Shown here: piece after piece, positions 1 through 8,720 of the stretch
Numbering within the stretch: the stretch's first letter is position 1
How the letters are laid out: the number at the start of each line of letters is the position of its first letter
Assembly (NCBI GenBank): GCA_904392525.1
Contig: CAJFMW010000005.1
Span: 1 to 43,309 of the forward strand
DNA length: 43,309 bases
Origin: an uncultured Eisenbergiella sp.
Lineage (GTDB): Bacteria; Bacillota; Clostridia; Lachnospirales; Lachnospiraceae
Reading direction: 5' to 3'
The notes under the pieces: generated by a model
What the model was told of the DNA's origin: nothing
Database searches by the model: none
What the model saw: only the letters and a program-made list of their open reading frames with translations
Position numbers and translations under genes: made by a program

Positions 1-1
1 A

Positions 2-2194
2 ATGCCCCGTCTGCCCTTCGATAAATTCATCACCGCAAAGAGAACCCTCACCACCCAGATGAAGGCCACCGGCGAGGTGATGAGCATCTGCACCAATTTC
101 GAAGGGGCGCTGATGAAGGCCATCCGCTCCCTGGAGCAGCATGTGGACTGCCTGAGAAGCTATGATTTCTCAGCCCTTTCCGCAGAGGATCTGAAGGAAC
201 GTCTGAAAAAAGTGGACGATCAGAGGATCTGGGTCATTGCGGAAGCCCTGCGCAAAGGGCTGGATTATGAGACGATCCACGAGATCACCATGGTGGACGA
301 GTGGTTCATTGATAAAATCGCCATTCTGGTGGAGATGGAAGAGAAGCTGGAGAAGGGTTCGCTCACGCCGGAGCTTCTGCGCGAGGCGAAGCGTCTGGAG
401 TTTCCGGACAACGTGATCAGCCGCCTGTCCGGAATGCCGGAGGAGCAGATCAAAAATCTGCGCCTGGAAAACGGCATCACAGCCGCATATAAAATGGTGG
501 ATACCTGCGCCGCGGAGTTCGAGGCAAGCACGCCGTACTATTACTCCGTATACGGCGGAGAAAACGAGGCGGAGGAATCCAGAAGCGGCCAGCTTCGTTC
601 CGACGGAACTGTCTGCCCAAAGAAGGTGCTGGTGCTGGGAAGCGGCCCCATCCGTATCGGACAGGGAATCGAATTCGACTACTGTTCCGTTCATGCCACC
701 TGGGCGTTTTCCAAAGCGGGTTATGAGACGGTCATCATCAACAACAATCCGGAGACCGTGAGCACGGACTTCGATATCGCGGATAAGTTGTATTTTGAGC
801 CGCTGACGCCGGAAGATGTGGAGAACGTGGTGAACATCGAGCATCCCGACGGAGCGGTGGTGCAGTTCGGCGGCCAGACCGCCATCAAGCTGACGGAGAG
901 CCTGATGAAAATGGGCGTTCCGATTCTGGGAACCAGCGCGGAAAACGTGGACGCGGCGGAGGACAGGGAGCTGTTCGACAAGATTCTGGAGGAATGCGAA
1001 ATCCCCAGACCCAGCGGCGGTACCGTTTATACAGCCCAGGAAGCCAAGGCTGTGGCAAACCGTCTGGGTTATCCCGTGCTGGTGCGCCCCTCCTACGTGC
1101 TGGGCGGCCAGGGTATGCAGATCGCCATTTCCGATGAAGAGATCGAGGAATTCATGGCTATCATCAACCGTATTGCACAGGATCATCCCATTCTGGTGGA
1201 TAAGTACCTGCAGGGCAAGGAGATGGAGGTGGATGCGGTCTGCGACGGCACCGACATCCTGATCCCCGGCCTGATGGAACATGTGGAGCGCGCAGGTGTG
1301 CATTCCGGAGACAGTATCTCCGTTTACCCCGCTCAGACCGTCAGCGAGAGCGTGAAGAAAACCATCGCGGAGTATACCAGACGCCTGGCAAAATCCCTGC
1401 ATGTCATCGGTCTGATCAACATCCAGTTCATCGTGGTGGGCGAGGAGGTTTACGTGATCGAGGTCAATCCCCGTTCCTCCAGAACGGTGCCCTATATCAG
1501 CAAGGTAACGGGCATTCCGATCGTGGATCTTGCCGCTGCGGTGATCACCGGAAAGAAGATCAGGGATCTTGGCTATGAGCCCGGCCTGCAGCCGGAATCC
1601 GAATACGTGGCGGTGAAGATGCCTGTGTTCTCCTTTGAGAAGATCCGCGGCGCTGAGATCAGCCTGGGGCCGGAAATGAAGTCAACAGGCGAGTGTCTCG
1701 GTGTGGCAAAGACCTTCAACGAGGCGCTTTACAAGGCCTTCCTCGGCGCAGGCATCGATCTGCCGAAGCACAAGCGGATGATCATCACCGTGAAGGATGC
1801 GGACAAGGGAGAGGCCATCGAAATTGCCCGCCGCTTTGAAAAGCTGGGCTACATCATCTATGCCACCAGAAGCACGGCCGACGCGTTGAACGAAGCTGGC
1901 GTGAAGGCGAGAAAGGTGAATAAGATCAATCAGGAATCTCCTACGGTCATGGATCTGATCCTGGGCCACAGGATTGATCTGGTCATCGACACCCCCACCC
2001 AGGGACGCGACAAATCCAGAGACGGCTTCCTGATCCGCCGTACCGCCATTGAAACCGGCGTGAACTGCCTGACCAGTCTGGATACGGCAAGAGCCCTTGT
2101 GGGAAGCCTGGAGACGAAGATGAGAAGCGGGCAGATGACCCTGGTGGACATCGCTCAGCTCGACCGCGAGAAGGCGCAGGAACATGCGGAATAA
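2..2194 (+). CDS. carB: Carbamoyl-phosphate synthase large subunit, 5' truncated by window edge
   Basis: The large subunit uses ammonia, bicarbonate and two ATP to make carbamoyl phosphate for pyrimidine and arginine synthesis. The 730 residues visible correspond to roughly the last two thirds of a normal ~1070-residue protein. They begin near the end of the first synthetase half (PRLPFDKF, LTTQMKATGEVM). The oligomerisation region follows, then the second ATP-grasp half starting near residue 208 (GSGPIRIGQGIEFDYCSVH), with EVNPRSSRTVPYISKVTG near residue 490. The C-terminal MGS-like allosteric domain carries DLVIDTPTQG. The ATG at position 2 is an internal Met, not the true start; about 340 residues should lie upstream. 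The stop at 2192-2194 lies just before the queH ribosome binding site, so the two genes are probably cotranscribed. The family call is secure. Confidence 0.96.
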   Translation: MPRLPFDKFITAKRTLTTQMKATGEVMSICTNFEGALMKAIRSLEQHVDCLRSYDFSALSAEDLKERLKKVDDQRIWVIAEALRKGLDYETIHEITMVDEWFIDKIAILVEMEEKLEKGSLTPELLREAKRLEFPDNVISRLSGMPEEQIKNLRLENGITAAYKMVDTCAAEFEASTPYYYSVYGGENEAEESRSGQLRSDGTVCPKKVLVLGSGPIRIGQGIEFDYCSVHATWAFSKAGYETVIINNNPETVSTDFDIADKLYFEPLTPEDVENVVNIEHPDGAVVQFGGQTAIKLTESLMKMGVPILGTSAENVDAAEDRELFDKILEECEIPRPSGGTVYTAQEAKAVANRLGYPVLVRPSYVLGGQGMQIAISDEEIEEFMAIINRIAQDHPILVDKYLQGKEMEVDAVCDGTDILIPGLMEHVERAGVHSGDSISVYPAQTVSESVKKTIAEYTRRLAKSLHVIGLINIQFIVVGEEVYVIEVNPRSSRTVPYISKVTGIPIVDLAAAVITGKKIRDLGYEPGLQPESEYVAVKMPVFSFEKIRGAEISLGPEMKSTGECLGVAKTFNEALYKAFLGAGIDLPKHKRMIITVKDADKGEAIEIARRFEKLGYIIYATRSTADALNEAGVKARKVNKINQESPTVMDLILGHRIDLVIDTPTQGRDKSRDGFLIRRTAIETGVNCLTSLDTARALVGSLETKMRSGQMTLVDIAQLDREKAQEHAE

Positions 2195-2204
2195 GGAATG
2201 CTGC

Positions 2205-2969
2205 ATGCCGCAGAAAAACCGGATCAACTATCAGAAGGAGCTGGAAAAGCTTCTGGCTTCCCTGGAAGCGGAAAGAATTTCCGGAAACGGAAAAAAGAAA
2301 CGGCTCCTTCTGCACGCCTGCTGTGCCCCCTGCAGCAGCTATGTGCTGGAATATCTGCGGGAAAAATTTGACATCACCGTGCTGTATTACAATCCCAACA
2401 TCACGGAACGGGAAGAGTATGAAAAACGCAGTGCGGAGCTGAAACGGCTGGCGCGGCAGATGAACGAAGAATCGGCAGGCGCTGGCCGGCCGGAGAAAGG
2501 AAGCGTTCCGACGGAACCGGCGGCCCTTCCTTCCGGTTTCATTCTTGTGGAGGAAGGAGAATGGGAGCCTCAGCGTTTCTTCGAGGTCTCGAAGGGCCTG
2601 GAAAATCTGCCTGAGGGCGGAGAACGGTGCTTCCGCTGCTATGAGCTCCGGCTGCGTGAAACCGCGAGGATTGCGGCGGAAAGAGGCTTTGACTATTTCA
2701 CCACAACCCTCACCATCAGCCCTTTAAAGAACGCGGAGAAGCTGAACGAAATCGGGGCCCGCATGGCAGAGGAATACGGTGTGGCGTTTCTGCCCTCCGA
2801 CTTTAAGAAAAAGAACGGATACAAGCGTTCCGTGGAACTGTCGGAAAAATACGGACTTTACCGCCAGGACTACTGCGGCTGTATTTTTTCCCGTGCCGAA
2901 AGGGACAGGCGGAGGGCTGACGGGCAGCCGACGGATGCAGTTACAGTTCTGCGGAAGGCTGAACTGTAG
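2205..2969 (+). CDS. queH: Epoxyqueuosine reductase QueH
   Basis: QueH (DUF208) reduces epoxyqueuosine to queuosine in tRNA, replacing the cobalamin enzyme QueG in many anaerobes. The family cysteine signature is complete: HACCAPCSSY near residues 37-45, CFRCYELR in the middle and DYCGCIFS near the C terminus. These are the residues that bind the Fe-S cluster and second metal site in this family. I start it at ATG 2205 because AAGGA (2193-2197) lies 7 bases upstream and the sequence then begins in the usual way (RINYQKELEKLL). An in-frame ATG at 2184 overlaps carB and has no good ribosome site. A stretch near residues 85-105, rich in Gly, Pro and Ala, looks like a lineage-specific loop. It sits between carB and argS with short gaps. 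Confidence 0.93.
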   Translation: MPQKNRINYQKELEKLLASLEAERISGNGKKKRLLLHACCAPCSSYVLEYLREKFDITVLYYNPNITEREEYEKRSAELKRLARQMNEESAGAGRPEKGSVPTEPAALPSGFILVEEGEWEPQRFFEVSKGLENLPEGGERCFRCYELRLRETARIAAERGFDYFTTTLTISPLKNAEKLNEIGARMAEEYGVAFLPSDFKKKNGYKRSVELSEKYGLYRQDYCGCIFSRAERDRRRADGQPTDAVTVLRKAEL

Positions 2970-3001
2970 CATGACAGGAAAACAGAAAGGATCAAATCGT
3001 T

Positions 3002-4771
3002 ATGAATAAAATTCTGGATGTGATTTCCGAAGAAGTAAAGAAGGCCTTTGAGACGGCTGGCTATGACAGAGAGCTGGGAAGAGTGACTCTGTCCAACCGT
3101 CCTGACCTGTGCGAGTACCAGTGCAACGGGAGCCTGGCAGGCGCGAAGAAATATCATAAGGCTCCTATCATGATCGCCCAGAGCGTGGCGGAGGTGCTGA
3201 AGGAGAATTCCGTATTTTCAGAGGTTTCCGCCGTGGCTCCCGGCTTTCTGAACCTGAAGGTTTCGGAAGAATTCTTAAGCGGCTATCTGAACGAGATGGC
3301 ATCGTCGGAAAAATTCGGCGTGGCGGAGCCGGAGAAAAAGGAGACCATCATCATCGATTACGGCGGACCCAATGTGGCGAAGCCGTTGCATGTGGGACAT
3401 CTGCGTACCGCAGTCATCGGTGAGAGCGTAAAAAGAATTCTGCGCTATGCGGGACACGATGTGATCGGAGATATCCACCTGGGTGATTGGGGACTGCAGA
3501 TGGGACAGGTTATTACGGAGCTGCAGGAAAGGCAGCCGGAGCTTCCCTATTTTGATGAAAGCTACGAAGGGGAATACCCGGAGGAAGCGCCGTTTACCAT
3601 AACGGACCTGGAAGAGATCTATCCCACAGCCAGCGGAAAGTGCAAGGTGGACGAAGCCTATAAGGAGCGCGCGCTGGAGAATACAAAGAAATTCCAGAAC
3701 GGCGTGCGCGGATACCGTGCGCTCTGGAAGCACATCATGAATGTGTCCCTTCCGGATATCAAGAGAAATTATGATAAGCTGAATGTGGAATTTGATCTGT
3801 GGAAAGGGGAGTCTGATGTTCAGTATCTGATCCCCGGCATGGTAGAAAAATTCAAAGAGGAAGGTTTCGCCCACGAGAGCGAGGGCGCGCTTGTAGTGGA
3901 TGTGAAGGAGGAGACGGACACGAAGGAAATTCCTCCCTGCATCATCCTGAAATCTGACGGCGCTTCCCTCTATAGTACCACGGATCTTGCGACCATTGAA
4001 GAGAGAATGGAAAAATATCATCCGGATACCCTGATCTATATCACGGATAAGCGGCAGGCCATGCACTTTGAACAGGTGTTCCGCTGCGCGAGAAAGACGG
4101 GACTCGTAGAGCCTGAAACCAGACTGGTTCATATCGGCTATGGCACGGTGAACGGAAGCGATGGAAAGCCCTTCAAAACCCGTGAAGGCGGCGTTCCCCG
4201 TCTGGAAAAGCTGATCGAAGAAATTGACGACGAGATGTACAGAAAGATCCGTGAAAGCCGCAGAGAACTTTCCGATGAGGAGGCCAGGAAGACGGCGGAT
4301 ATCGTCGGTCTTGCGGCTCTGAAATACGGCGACCTTTCCAACCAGGCGGCGAAGGATTATGTGTTCGACGTGGACCGCTTCACCTCCTTTGAGGGAGATA
4401 CCGGACCGTATATCCTCTACACCATCGTCCGCATCAAATCCATTCTGGAGAAGTACGTGCAGCAGGGCGGAAGCCTTGAGGGGCTTTCCATCCTTCCAGC
4501 ACAGAATCCGGATGAAAAGGCGCTGATGCTGGAGATTTCCGGATTCCAGAGCATGATCGCCGGCGCGGAAAAGGAGCTTGCCCCCAACCGTGTCTGCGCT
4601 TACATTTATGATCTCTCCAACGCATTCAACCGTTTCTATCATGAGACGAAGATCATTGCGGAGGAGGATGAGACGAGAAAGGCCGGCCTGATCGCTCTGC
4701 TGATGCTGACCAAGGGCGTGCTGGAGGACTGCATCGATCTGCTGGGCTTCGGAGCGCCGGACCGGATGTAA
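3002..4771 (+). CDS. argS: Arginyl-tRNA synthetase
   Basis: This class I aminoacyl-tRNA synthetase charges tRNA-Arg in the cytoplasm. The 589-residue length is normal. The N-terminal Add1 domain (residues 1-110) is followed by the HIGH signature as HVGHLR at 130-135, in the ArgS context DYGGPNVAKPLHVGHL. The KMSKS loop is replaced, as is common in ArgS, by GKPFKTREGG near residue 390. The C-terminal DALR anticodon-binding domain contains the usual FNRFYHETKI. The start has an AAAGGA ribosome site (around 2984-2989) about 12 bases upstream. It lies 32 bases after queH and probably continues the same transcript. Nothing unusual was seen. Confidence 0.97.
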   Translation: MNKILDVISEEVKKAFETAGYDRELGRVTLSNRPDLCEYQCNGSLAGAKKYHKAPIMIAQSVAEVLKENSVFSEVSAVAPGFLNLKVSEEFLSGYLNEMASSEKFGVAEPEKKETIIIDYGGPNVAKPLHVGHLRTAVIGESVKRILRYAGHDVIGDIHLGDWGLQMGQVITELQERQPELPYFDESYEGEYPEEAPFTITDLEEIYPTASGKCKVDEAYKERALENTKKFQNGVRGYRALWKHIMNVSLPDIKRNYDKLNVEFDLWKGESDVQYLIPGMVEKFKEEGFAHESEGALVVDVKEETDTKEIPPCIILKSDGASLYSTTDLATIEERMEKYHPDTLIYITDKRQAMHFEQVFRCARKTGLVEPETRLVHIGYGTVNGSDGKPFKTREGGVPRLEKLIEEIDDEMYRKIRESRRELSDEEARKTADIVGLAALKYGDLSNQAAKDYVFDVDRFTSFEGDTGPYILYTIVRIKSILEKYVQQGGSLEGLSILPAQNPDEKALMLEISGFQSMIAGAEKELAPNRVCAYIYDLSNAFNRFYHETKIIAEEDETRKAGLIALLMLTKGVLEDCIDLLGFGAPDRM

Positions 4772-4824
4772 GTTTTTACGGAAGTTGGCCGCAGAAACTG
4801 AGAAAAACTGTCCTTTTGCGGCTG

Positions 4825-4851
4825 TTGCATTTCTGGATTTTCAGATATAAT
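4825..4851 (+). promoter_or_regulatory. Candidate sigma-A promoter of the flavodiiron gene
   Basis: TTGCAT (4825-4830) and a perfect TATAAT (4846-4851) are separated by 15 bases, which is shorter than the optimal 17. The site lies 50 bases upstream of the flavodiiron start and downstream of the argS stop. The -10 box is strong; the -35 assignment is uncertain. Confidence 0.5.
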
Positions 4852-4900
4852 ATGTTTTGGTGAGACAGTAACTGACCGAAAGCAGAGAGGAGAAAAGAAA

Positions 4901-6109
4901 ATGTACTGCACACGTAAAATAACGGAAGGAATAACCTGGATCGGAGGAAGCGACAGACGCCTGGCGCTGTTTGAGAATCTGTTCCCGATTCCGAGGGGAG
5001 TGGCCTACAATTCCTATCTCATTCTGGATGAGGCGACCGCTGTGATCGATACCGTTGACAGCTCCATTTCCCGCCAGTTTTTTGAGAATATTCAGCATAC
5101 CCTGAACGGCAGAACGCTGGATTATCTGATTGTGAATCACATGGAGCCGGATCACTGCGCGAATATCGCGGAGCTTCTGCTTCGTTACCCCAACATGAAG
5201 GTTGTGGGAAATGCCAAAACCTTCTGCATGATCAATCAGTTCTACGGCATTGAGCTGAAGGATGACCAGACGATTGTGGTGAAGGAAGGCGACAGCCTTT
5301 CTCTGGGAAAACATAAACTGAGCTTTTATTTCGCTCCCATGGTACACTGGCCCGAGGTTATGGTGGCCTATGAAGAGACCGAAAAGATTCTGTTCTCTGC
5401 AGACGCATTCGGAAGCTTCGGCGCGCTGAACGGAAATATTTTCAATGACGAGCTGGATTTCGATAAGGACTGGCTGGACGATGCCCGCCGTTATTACGGC
5501 AACATCGTAGGTAAGTACGGCCCTCAGGTACAGATGGCATTAAAGAAGCTTTCCAGCCTGGATATTGCGGTGATCTGCCCTCTGCACGGACCCGTGTGGA
5601 GAAACGATCTCGGCTATCTGCTTGAAAAGTACGACATCTGGAGCAAATATGAGCCGGAAGAGAAGTCCGTGGCAATCCTGTACGCCTCCATGTATGGCGA
5701 TACGGAGAACGCTGCGAACGTTCTGGCAGTGAAGCTGGCAGAAGCAGGTGTGAAGAATATCGCCATGCACGACGTTTCCAGCACCCATGTGTCCGAGCTG
5801 ATCGGCGAAGTGTTCCGCTGCAGCCATCTGGTGCTTGCGGCGCCCACCTACAACAACGGCATTTACCCGGCCATGCTGAACTTCCTGCATGACTGCAAGG
5901 CGCTGAACCTGCAGAACCGCACCATCGGCCTTATCGAGAACGGAACCTGGGGACCGGTTGCGGCAAAGCAGATGAAGGAGATTCTGGACGGCCTGAAGAA
6001 CATGAACGTTCTGGAGCCTGTTGTCACCCTGAAGTCCGCGCTGAACGACGCGTCCATGGAGCAGCTTGAAAAGCTCGCAGACGCGATTGCGGCTTCTCTG
6101 GCGGAGTGA
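4901..6109 (+). CDS. A-type flavoprotein (flavodiiron protein, FprA family)
   Basis: Flavodiiron proteins reduce O2 to water (some reduce NO) and protect anaerobes from oxygen. The N-terminal metallo-beta-lactamase-like domain carries the diiron ligands: H80, E82, D84 and H85 in HMEPDHCANI, then H149, D168 (SADAFGSFGA) and H229 (CPLHGPVWR). The C-terminal flavodoxin domain starts near residue 255 with the FMN phosphate loop ASMYGDTEN. No rubredoxin or flavin-reductase extension is present, so the 402-residue protein is a class A enzyme needing a separate electron donor. It has its own candidate promoter and is closed by a strong terminator, so it is probably monocistronic. The start has GAGAGGAG just upstream (4885-4892). 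Confidence 0.95.
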   Translation: MYCTRKITEGITWIGGSDRRLALFENLFPIPRGVAYNSYLILDEATAVIDTVDSSISRQFFENIQHTLNGRTLDYLIVNHMEPDHCANIAELLLRYPNMKVVGNAKTFCMINQFYGIELKDDQTIVVKEGDSLSLGKHKLSFYFAPMVHWPEVMVAYEETEKILFSADAFGSFGALNGNIFNDELDFDKDWLDDARRYYGNIVGKYGPQVQMALKKLSSLDIAVICPLHGPVWRNDLGYLLEKYDIWSKYEPEEKSVAILYASMYGDTENAANVLAVKLAEAGVKNIAMHDVSSTHVSELIGEVFRCSHLVLAAPTYNNGIYPAMLNFLHDCKALNLQNRTIGLIENGTWGPVAAKQMKEILDGLKNMNVLEPVVTLKSALNDASMEQLEKLADAIAASLAE

Positions 6110-6138
6110 GATTATCAATAGGAATACTGGGATAAAAA

Positions 6139-6175
6139 GGAGCCTTTCCTCTAAAAAGAGGAAGGCTCTATTTTT
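6139..6175 (+). terminator. Intrinsic terminator after flavodiiron gene
   Basis: GAGCCTTTCCTC (6140-6151) pairs with GAGGAAGGCTC (6158-6168), with a single bulged T, across a TAAAAA loop. A run of five T follows at 6171-6175. It closes the flavodiiron transcript 30 bases after the stop. Confidence 0.88.
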
Positions 6176-6258
6176 GTATTCAATATCAAAAAAGCACACT
6201 CATTTGTTGTAAAAAAGCGGGAAGCGGCATGCGGAAAAAACCGGAGGGCGGAGAGATC

Positions 6259-7046
6259 ATGAAAATCAGACTGGTTCTTTATTCACTGGACAGATCATAC
6301 AGGGAACATCTGGTGAATTATCTCGGCATTCATCATGGAGACACACTGGAAATCAATATTTTTGATGAAACACATGCGCTTGAGGAATTTCTGAAGGAGT
6401 ATCGGGCGGATATCATTCTTCTGGACCAGGAGTTGTCGTGCAGGGCGGAAAGGGGAGAGACACTGATCCGTCTTTCTGAAGAACGGGGGATGGATGCAGA
6501 GGAACCCGTCATTTATAAATATCAGCGGGGAGAATTGATCTATAAAGCCATTCTGAACGCGTTTGCATCGGGAACAGACCGAATCCTGCGCGCTTCGGAA
6601 GGAGAGGGCGAGATAAAAGCCGGGACTCATCTGTTCCTTCCGCTGAACGGCGGAGCGGGCGCTTCGACTGCGGTAAAAGCGTACGCGGTGAAGCTTGCTT
6701 CGGACTGGAAGGTACTATATTTGAATCTGGAGCTGTTTGGGGACTGTGAAGAAACAATGAAGGCGGAGGGACAGTTTCCCAGCGCCCTGTATGCAGGGGG
6801 CGCTGAAGGACGCGGACCGGATCTGGCTGGTAGCGGACGGGACCGCCGCCTTATCGGAGAAGTACGGCAGGTTCCCAAAATACGTTGCTGCGCTGGAAAG
6901 AAGGACACAGTCCCGGATTTTTCCCAGGATGAGAATTTTTTATAACAAATACAGCAGCCGTACCGGAAGACCCGTTGACGGCTGTGAGCTTCCAGTCGCT
7001 GGAGGAAGTCCGAGGTATGAGCATGCGGAAACGGATGCGCTGACGA
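6259..7046 (+). pseudogene. CpaE-like gene remnant (receiver-like plus MinD-type ATPase), internally deleted
   Basis: Frame +1 from ATG 6259 (GGAG at 6250-6253) encodes a receiver-like N terminus (RLVLYSLDRSYREHLVNYL, ADIILLDQE). The beginning of a ParA/MinD-type domain follows, with a deviant P-loop (NGGAGASTAVKAYAVKLA). Near 6793-6803 the homology jumps to a different frame and to the C terminus of the same kind of protein: ADRIWLVADGT, IFYNKYSSRTGR and GGSPRYEHAE. The stretch normally between these parts, carrying the IIVDL-type motif, is absent. The simplest reading is an internal deletion that also shifted the frame. Such proteins are CpaE-like ATPases of Flp/Tad-type pilus or related regulatory loci. 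No pilus gene is nearby, so this is probably a dead relic. Homology was judged from motifs only. Confidence 0.6.
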
Positions 7047-8211
7047 TCGTATACAACAGACGGAGAGGAGAACACAGGGGATTCATCTTTATTATAGACG
7101 AATGGGATTGTATTTTCCGTACGGATAAAAATGATAAGACGTCACAGGCGGCCTGGCTGGATTTCCTTCGCGATCTTTTTAAGGACCGTCCCTATGTGGC
7201 GCTGGCCTATATGACAGGAATTCTTCCGATCAAAAAATACGGAACGCATTCCGCGATCAATATTTTTGACGAATATTCTATGATGAATCCGAGAGAACTG
7301 GCAGAATATGCAGGTTTTACTGAAACAGAGGTTCATTCCCTGTGTATTAGATTTGACCTGAAGCAGGAAGAACTCAGGGCATGGTATGATGGATATCATT
7401 TTTCGGACGGATGTACCGTTTATAATCCGAAGTCTGTTGTGGACGCGGCATTGAACAGAGAGCTGGACAGCTATTGGACAGAAACAGAGACTTATGAAGC
7501 GCTCAAAATTTACACGGATATGGATTTCGACGGATTGAAAACGGCGATCATTGCCATGATGAGTGACGGAAGATGCAAAATAAACCCGCGAAAATTTCAA
7601 AATGATATGACCACGTTTAAAAGCAGAGATGACGTACTGACGCTGTTGGTACATCTTGGGTATCTGGGGTATGACAGAGAGGAACAGGAGGTATATATTC
7701 CGAATAAAGAAGTTGAACTGGAATTCCTGAACGCGACGGACGGCCCCGGCTGGAGCAGTATTGTCTATGCCATGGAAAAATCGTTTTCCCTTGTTCAGGC
7801 GACTTTGGATATGGATGCGGATACCGTCGCCCGGGAAATGGATGATATCCATGCGGATACAACCTCTTAGTATATAACGATGAAAATTCCCTCGCCTGTT
7901 CGGTGCTTATAGCCTATTACAGTGCGAAAGCCTGGTATCTGCCGCCAATCAGGGAATTGCCAACAGGACGGGGATTTGCAGATGTGGTATATCTTCCGAG
8001 AAAAGACAGCGATAAGCCCGCGCTTCTCATCGAATTGAAATGGGACAAGTCGGCGGAAACGGCAATCCGGCAGATAAAGGAAAGAAATTATGTAAAAGCT
8101 CTGAAAAATTATACGGGCGAGGTATTTCTGGTGGGGATCAATTACGATAAAAAGAGTAAGCATCATCAGTGCATCATTGAACGATATATATTACCGGAAA
8201 AAAGATGCTGA
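7047..8211 (+). pseudogene. AAA-ATPase / PD-(D/E)XK nuclease-like gene, 5' truncated and frameshifted
   Basis: From about 7047 the protein becomes the abundant Lachnospiraceae AAA-ATPase-like family (PF09820) with a C-terminal PD-(D/E)XK nuclease domain (DUF1703). Visible are the Walker B-like FIFIIDEWD, YMTGILPIKKYGTHSAINIF, WYDGYHF, VYNPKSVV, YWTETETYEAL and LTLLVHLGYLGYD. The N terminus with the Walker A loop is missing; the preceding codons come from the CpaE-like relic. Frame +2 stops at TAG 7868-7870. The family sequence continues without loss in the next frame from TTA 7867 (VYNDENSLACSVLIAYYSA) through the nuclease core GFADVVYLPRK and LLIELKWD to YILPEKRC at 8211. One single-base change therefore splits the remaining ORF. 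No working ATPase can be made. Confidence 0.75.
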
Positions 8212-8257
8212 AAGAATGGGAAGTGAGGATCCGGAACGGAATTTTGTAAAAGAATGA

Positions 8258-8285
8258 ACCCCCTCCGCTGCTTGCAGCGGGGGGT
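8258..8285 (+). terminator. GC-rich hairpin after the nuclease relic
   Basis: CCCC-T-CCGCTG (8260-8270) pairs with CAGCGG-GGGG (8275-8284) across CTTG, with one bulged T. No T-run follows on either strand. It may be a terminator or a transcript-end stabiliser between the relic and the convergent tRNA operon. Confidence 0.5.
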
Positions 8286-8296
8286 AATAGACTTAT

Positions 8297-8334
8297 AAAA
8301 AAAGGATGCCACACTCATTCTTCATGCGACATCC
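8297..8334 (-). terminator. Terminator of the tRNA operon
   Basis: Read on the - strand, GGATGTCGCA (8334-8325) pairs with TGTGGCATCC (8313-8304), including two G-U pairs. Seven T follow (8303-8297). It lies 12 bases past the tRNA-Met 3' end and defines the end of the two-tRNA transcript. Confidence 0.88.
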
Positions 8335-8345
8335 ACTTTACCAAA

Positions 8346-8419
8346 TAGCGAGAGGGGGATTCGAACCCTCGACACTACGGGTATGAACCGTATGCTCTAG
8401 CCAACTGAGCTATCTCGCC
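8346..8419 (-). tRNA. tRNA-Met (anticodon CAT)
   Basis: A 74-base cloverleaf can be folded. Acceptor GGCGAGA pairs with TCTCGCT (G1-U72 wobble) and the D stem is GCTC/GAGC. Anticodon stem TACGG/CCGTA holds loop TTCATAC, with CAT at complement positions 8385-8383. The T loop is TTCGAAT. The T stem has one A-C mismatch. CCA is not encoded. The first pair is G-U rather than the C1xA72 mismatch of initiator tRNA, and the anticodon stem lacks the three G-C pairs of an initiator. Elongator Met is therefore more likely; Ile2 (lysidine) cannot be excluded. It is second in the operon after tRNA-Val. Confidence 0.95.
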
Positions 8420-8426
8420 ATATATA

Positions 8427-8499
8427 TGGGACCTATAGGGATCGAACCTATGACCCTCTGCTTGTAAGGCAGATGCTCTCCCAGCTGAGCTAAGATCCC
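8427..8499 (-). tRNA. tRNA-Val (anticodon TAC)
   Basis: A 73-base cloverleaf with acceptor GGGATCT/AGGTCCC, D stem GCTC/GAGC, anticodon stem TCTGC/GCAGA, loop CTTACAA and T arm ATAGG-TTCGATC-CCTAT. The anticodon TAC lies at complement 8466-8464. CCA is not encoded. It is first in a two-tRNA operon, 7 bases upstream of tRNA-Met. Confidence 0.97.
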
Positions 8500-8547
8500 A
8501 TGTCTCACAAGTTTCAGGAGTTTGTCTCACCCGCAACCTGCTCGATT

Positions 8548-8576
8548 AGTATACAAAAATTGGGACAACTTGTCAA
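8548..8576 (-). promoter_or_regulatory. Near-consensus promoter of the tRNA operon
   Basis: On the - strand a perfect TTGACA (8576-8571) is followed, after exactly 17 bases, by TATACT (8553-8548). The -10 box ends about 48 bases upstream of tRNA-Val. This is the strongest promoter seen in the window, as expected for stable RNA genes. Confidence 0.9.
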
Positions 8577-8720
8577 CAACTTTTTTTCACTTTTTTTATC
8601 TTTTTCTATCTGTACCGAATTCCCTTTTTTCTTATGATTGCCGGCCGCCTTTGGATGGTGTATGATGGCAGAAAGACAAGTCGTGTATGGCGCGGCGATG
8701 AGGAAAGGGAGCAGGCTGCG

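Noticed and set aside
170-1402. A 410-residue - strand frame opposite carB
   Set aside because: It lies wholly inside a strongly conserved gene. Its His/Leu/Gln-rich composition is typical of an antisense shadow of a GC-rich coding region.
6791-7870. Single novel ATPase gene spanning the open frame
   Set aside because: Its first ~85 codons are the tail of a CpaE-like protein, the Walker A loop is missing and the nuclease end is out of frame, so it is a relic chimera rather than a new gene.
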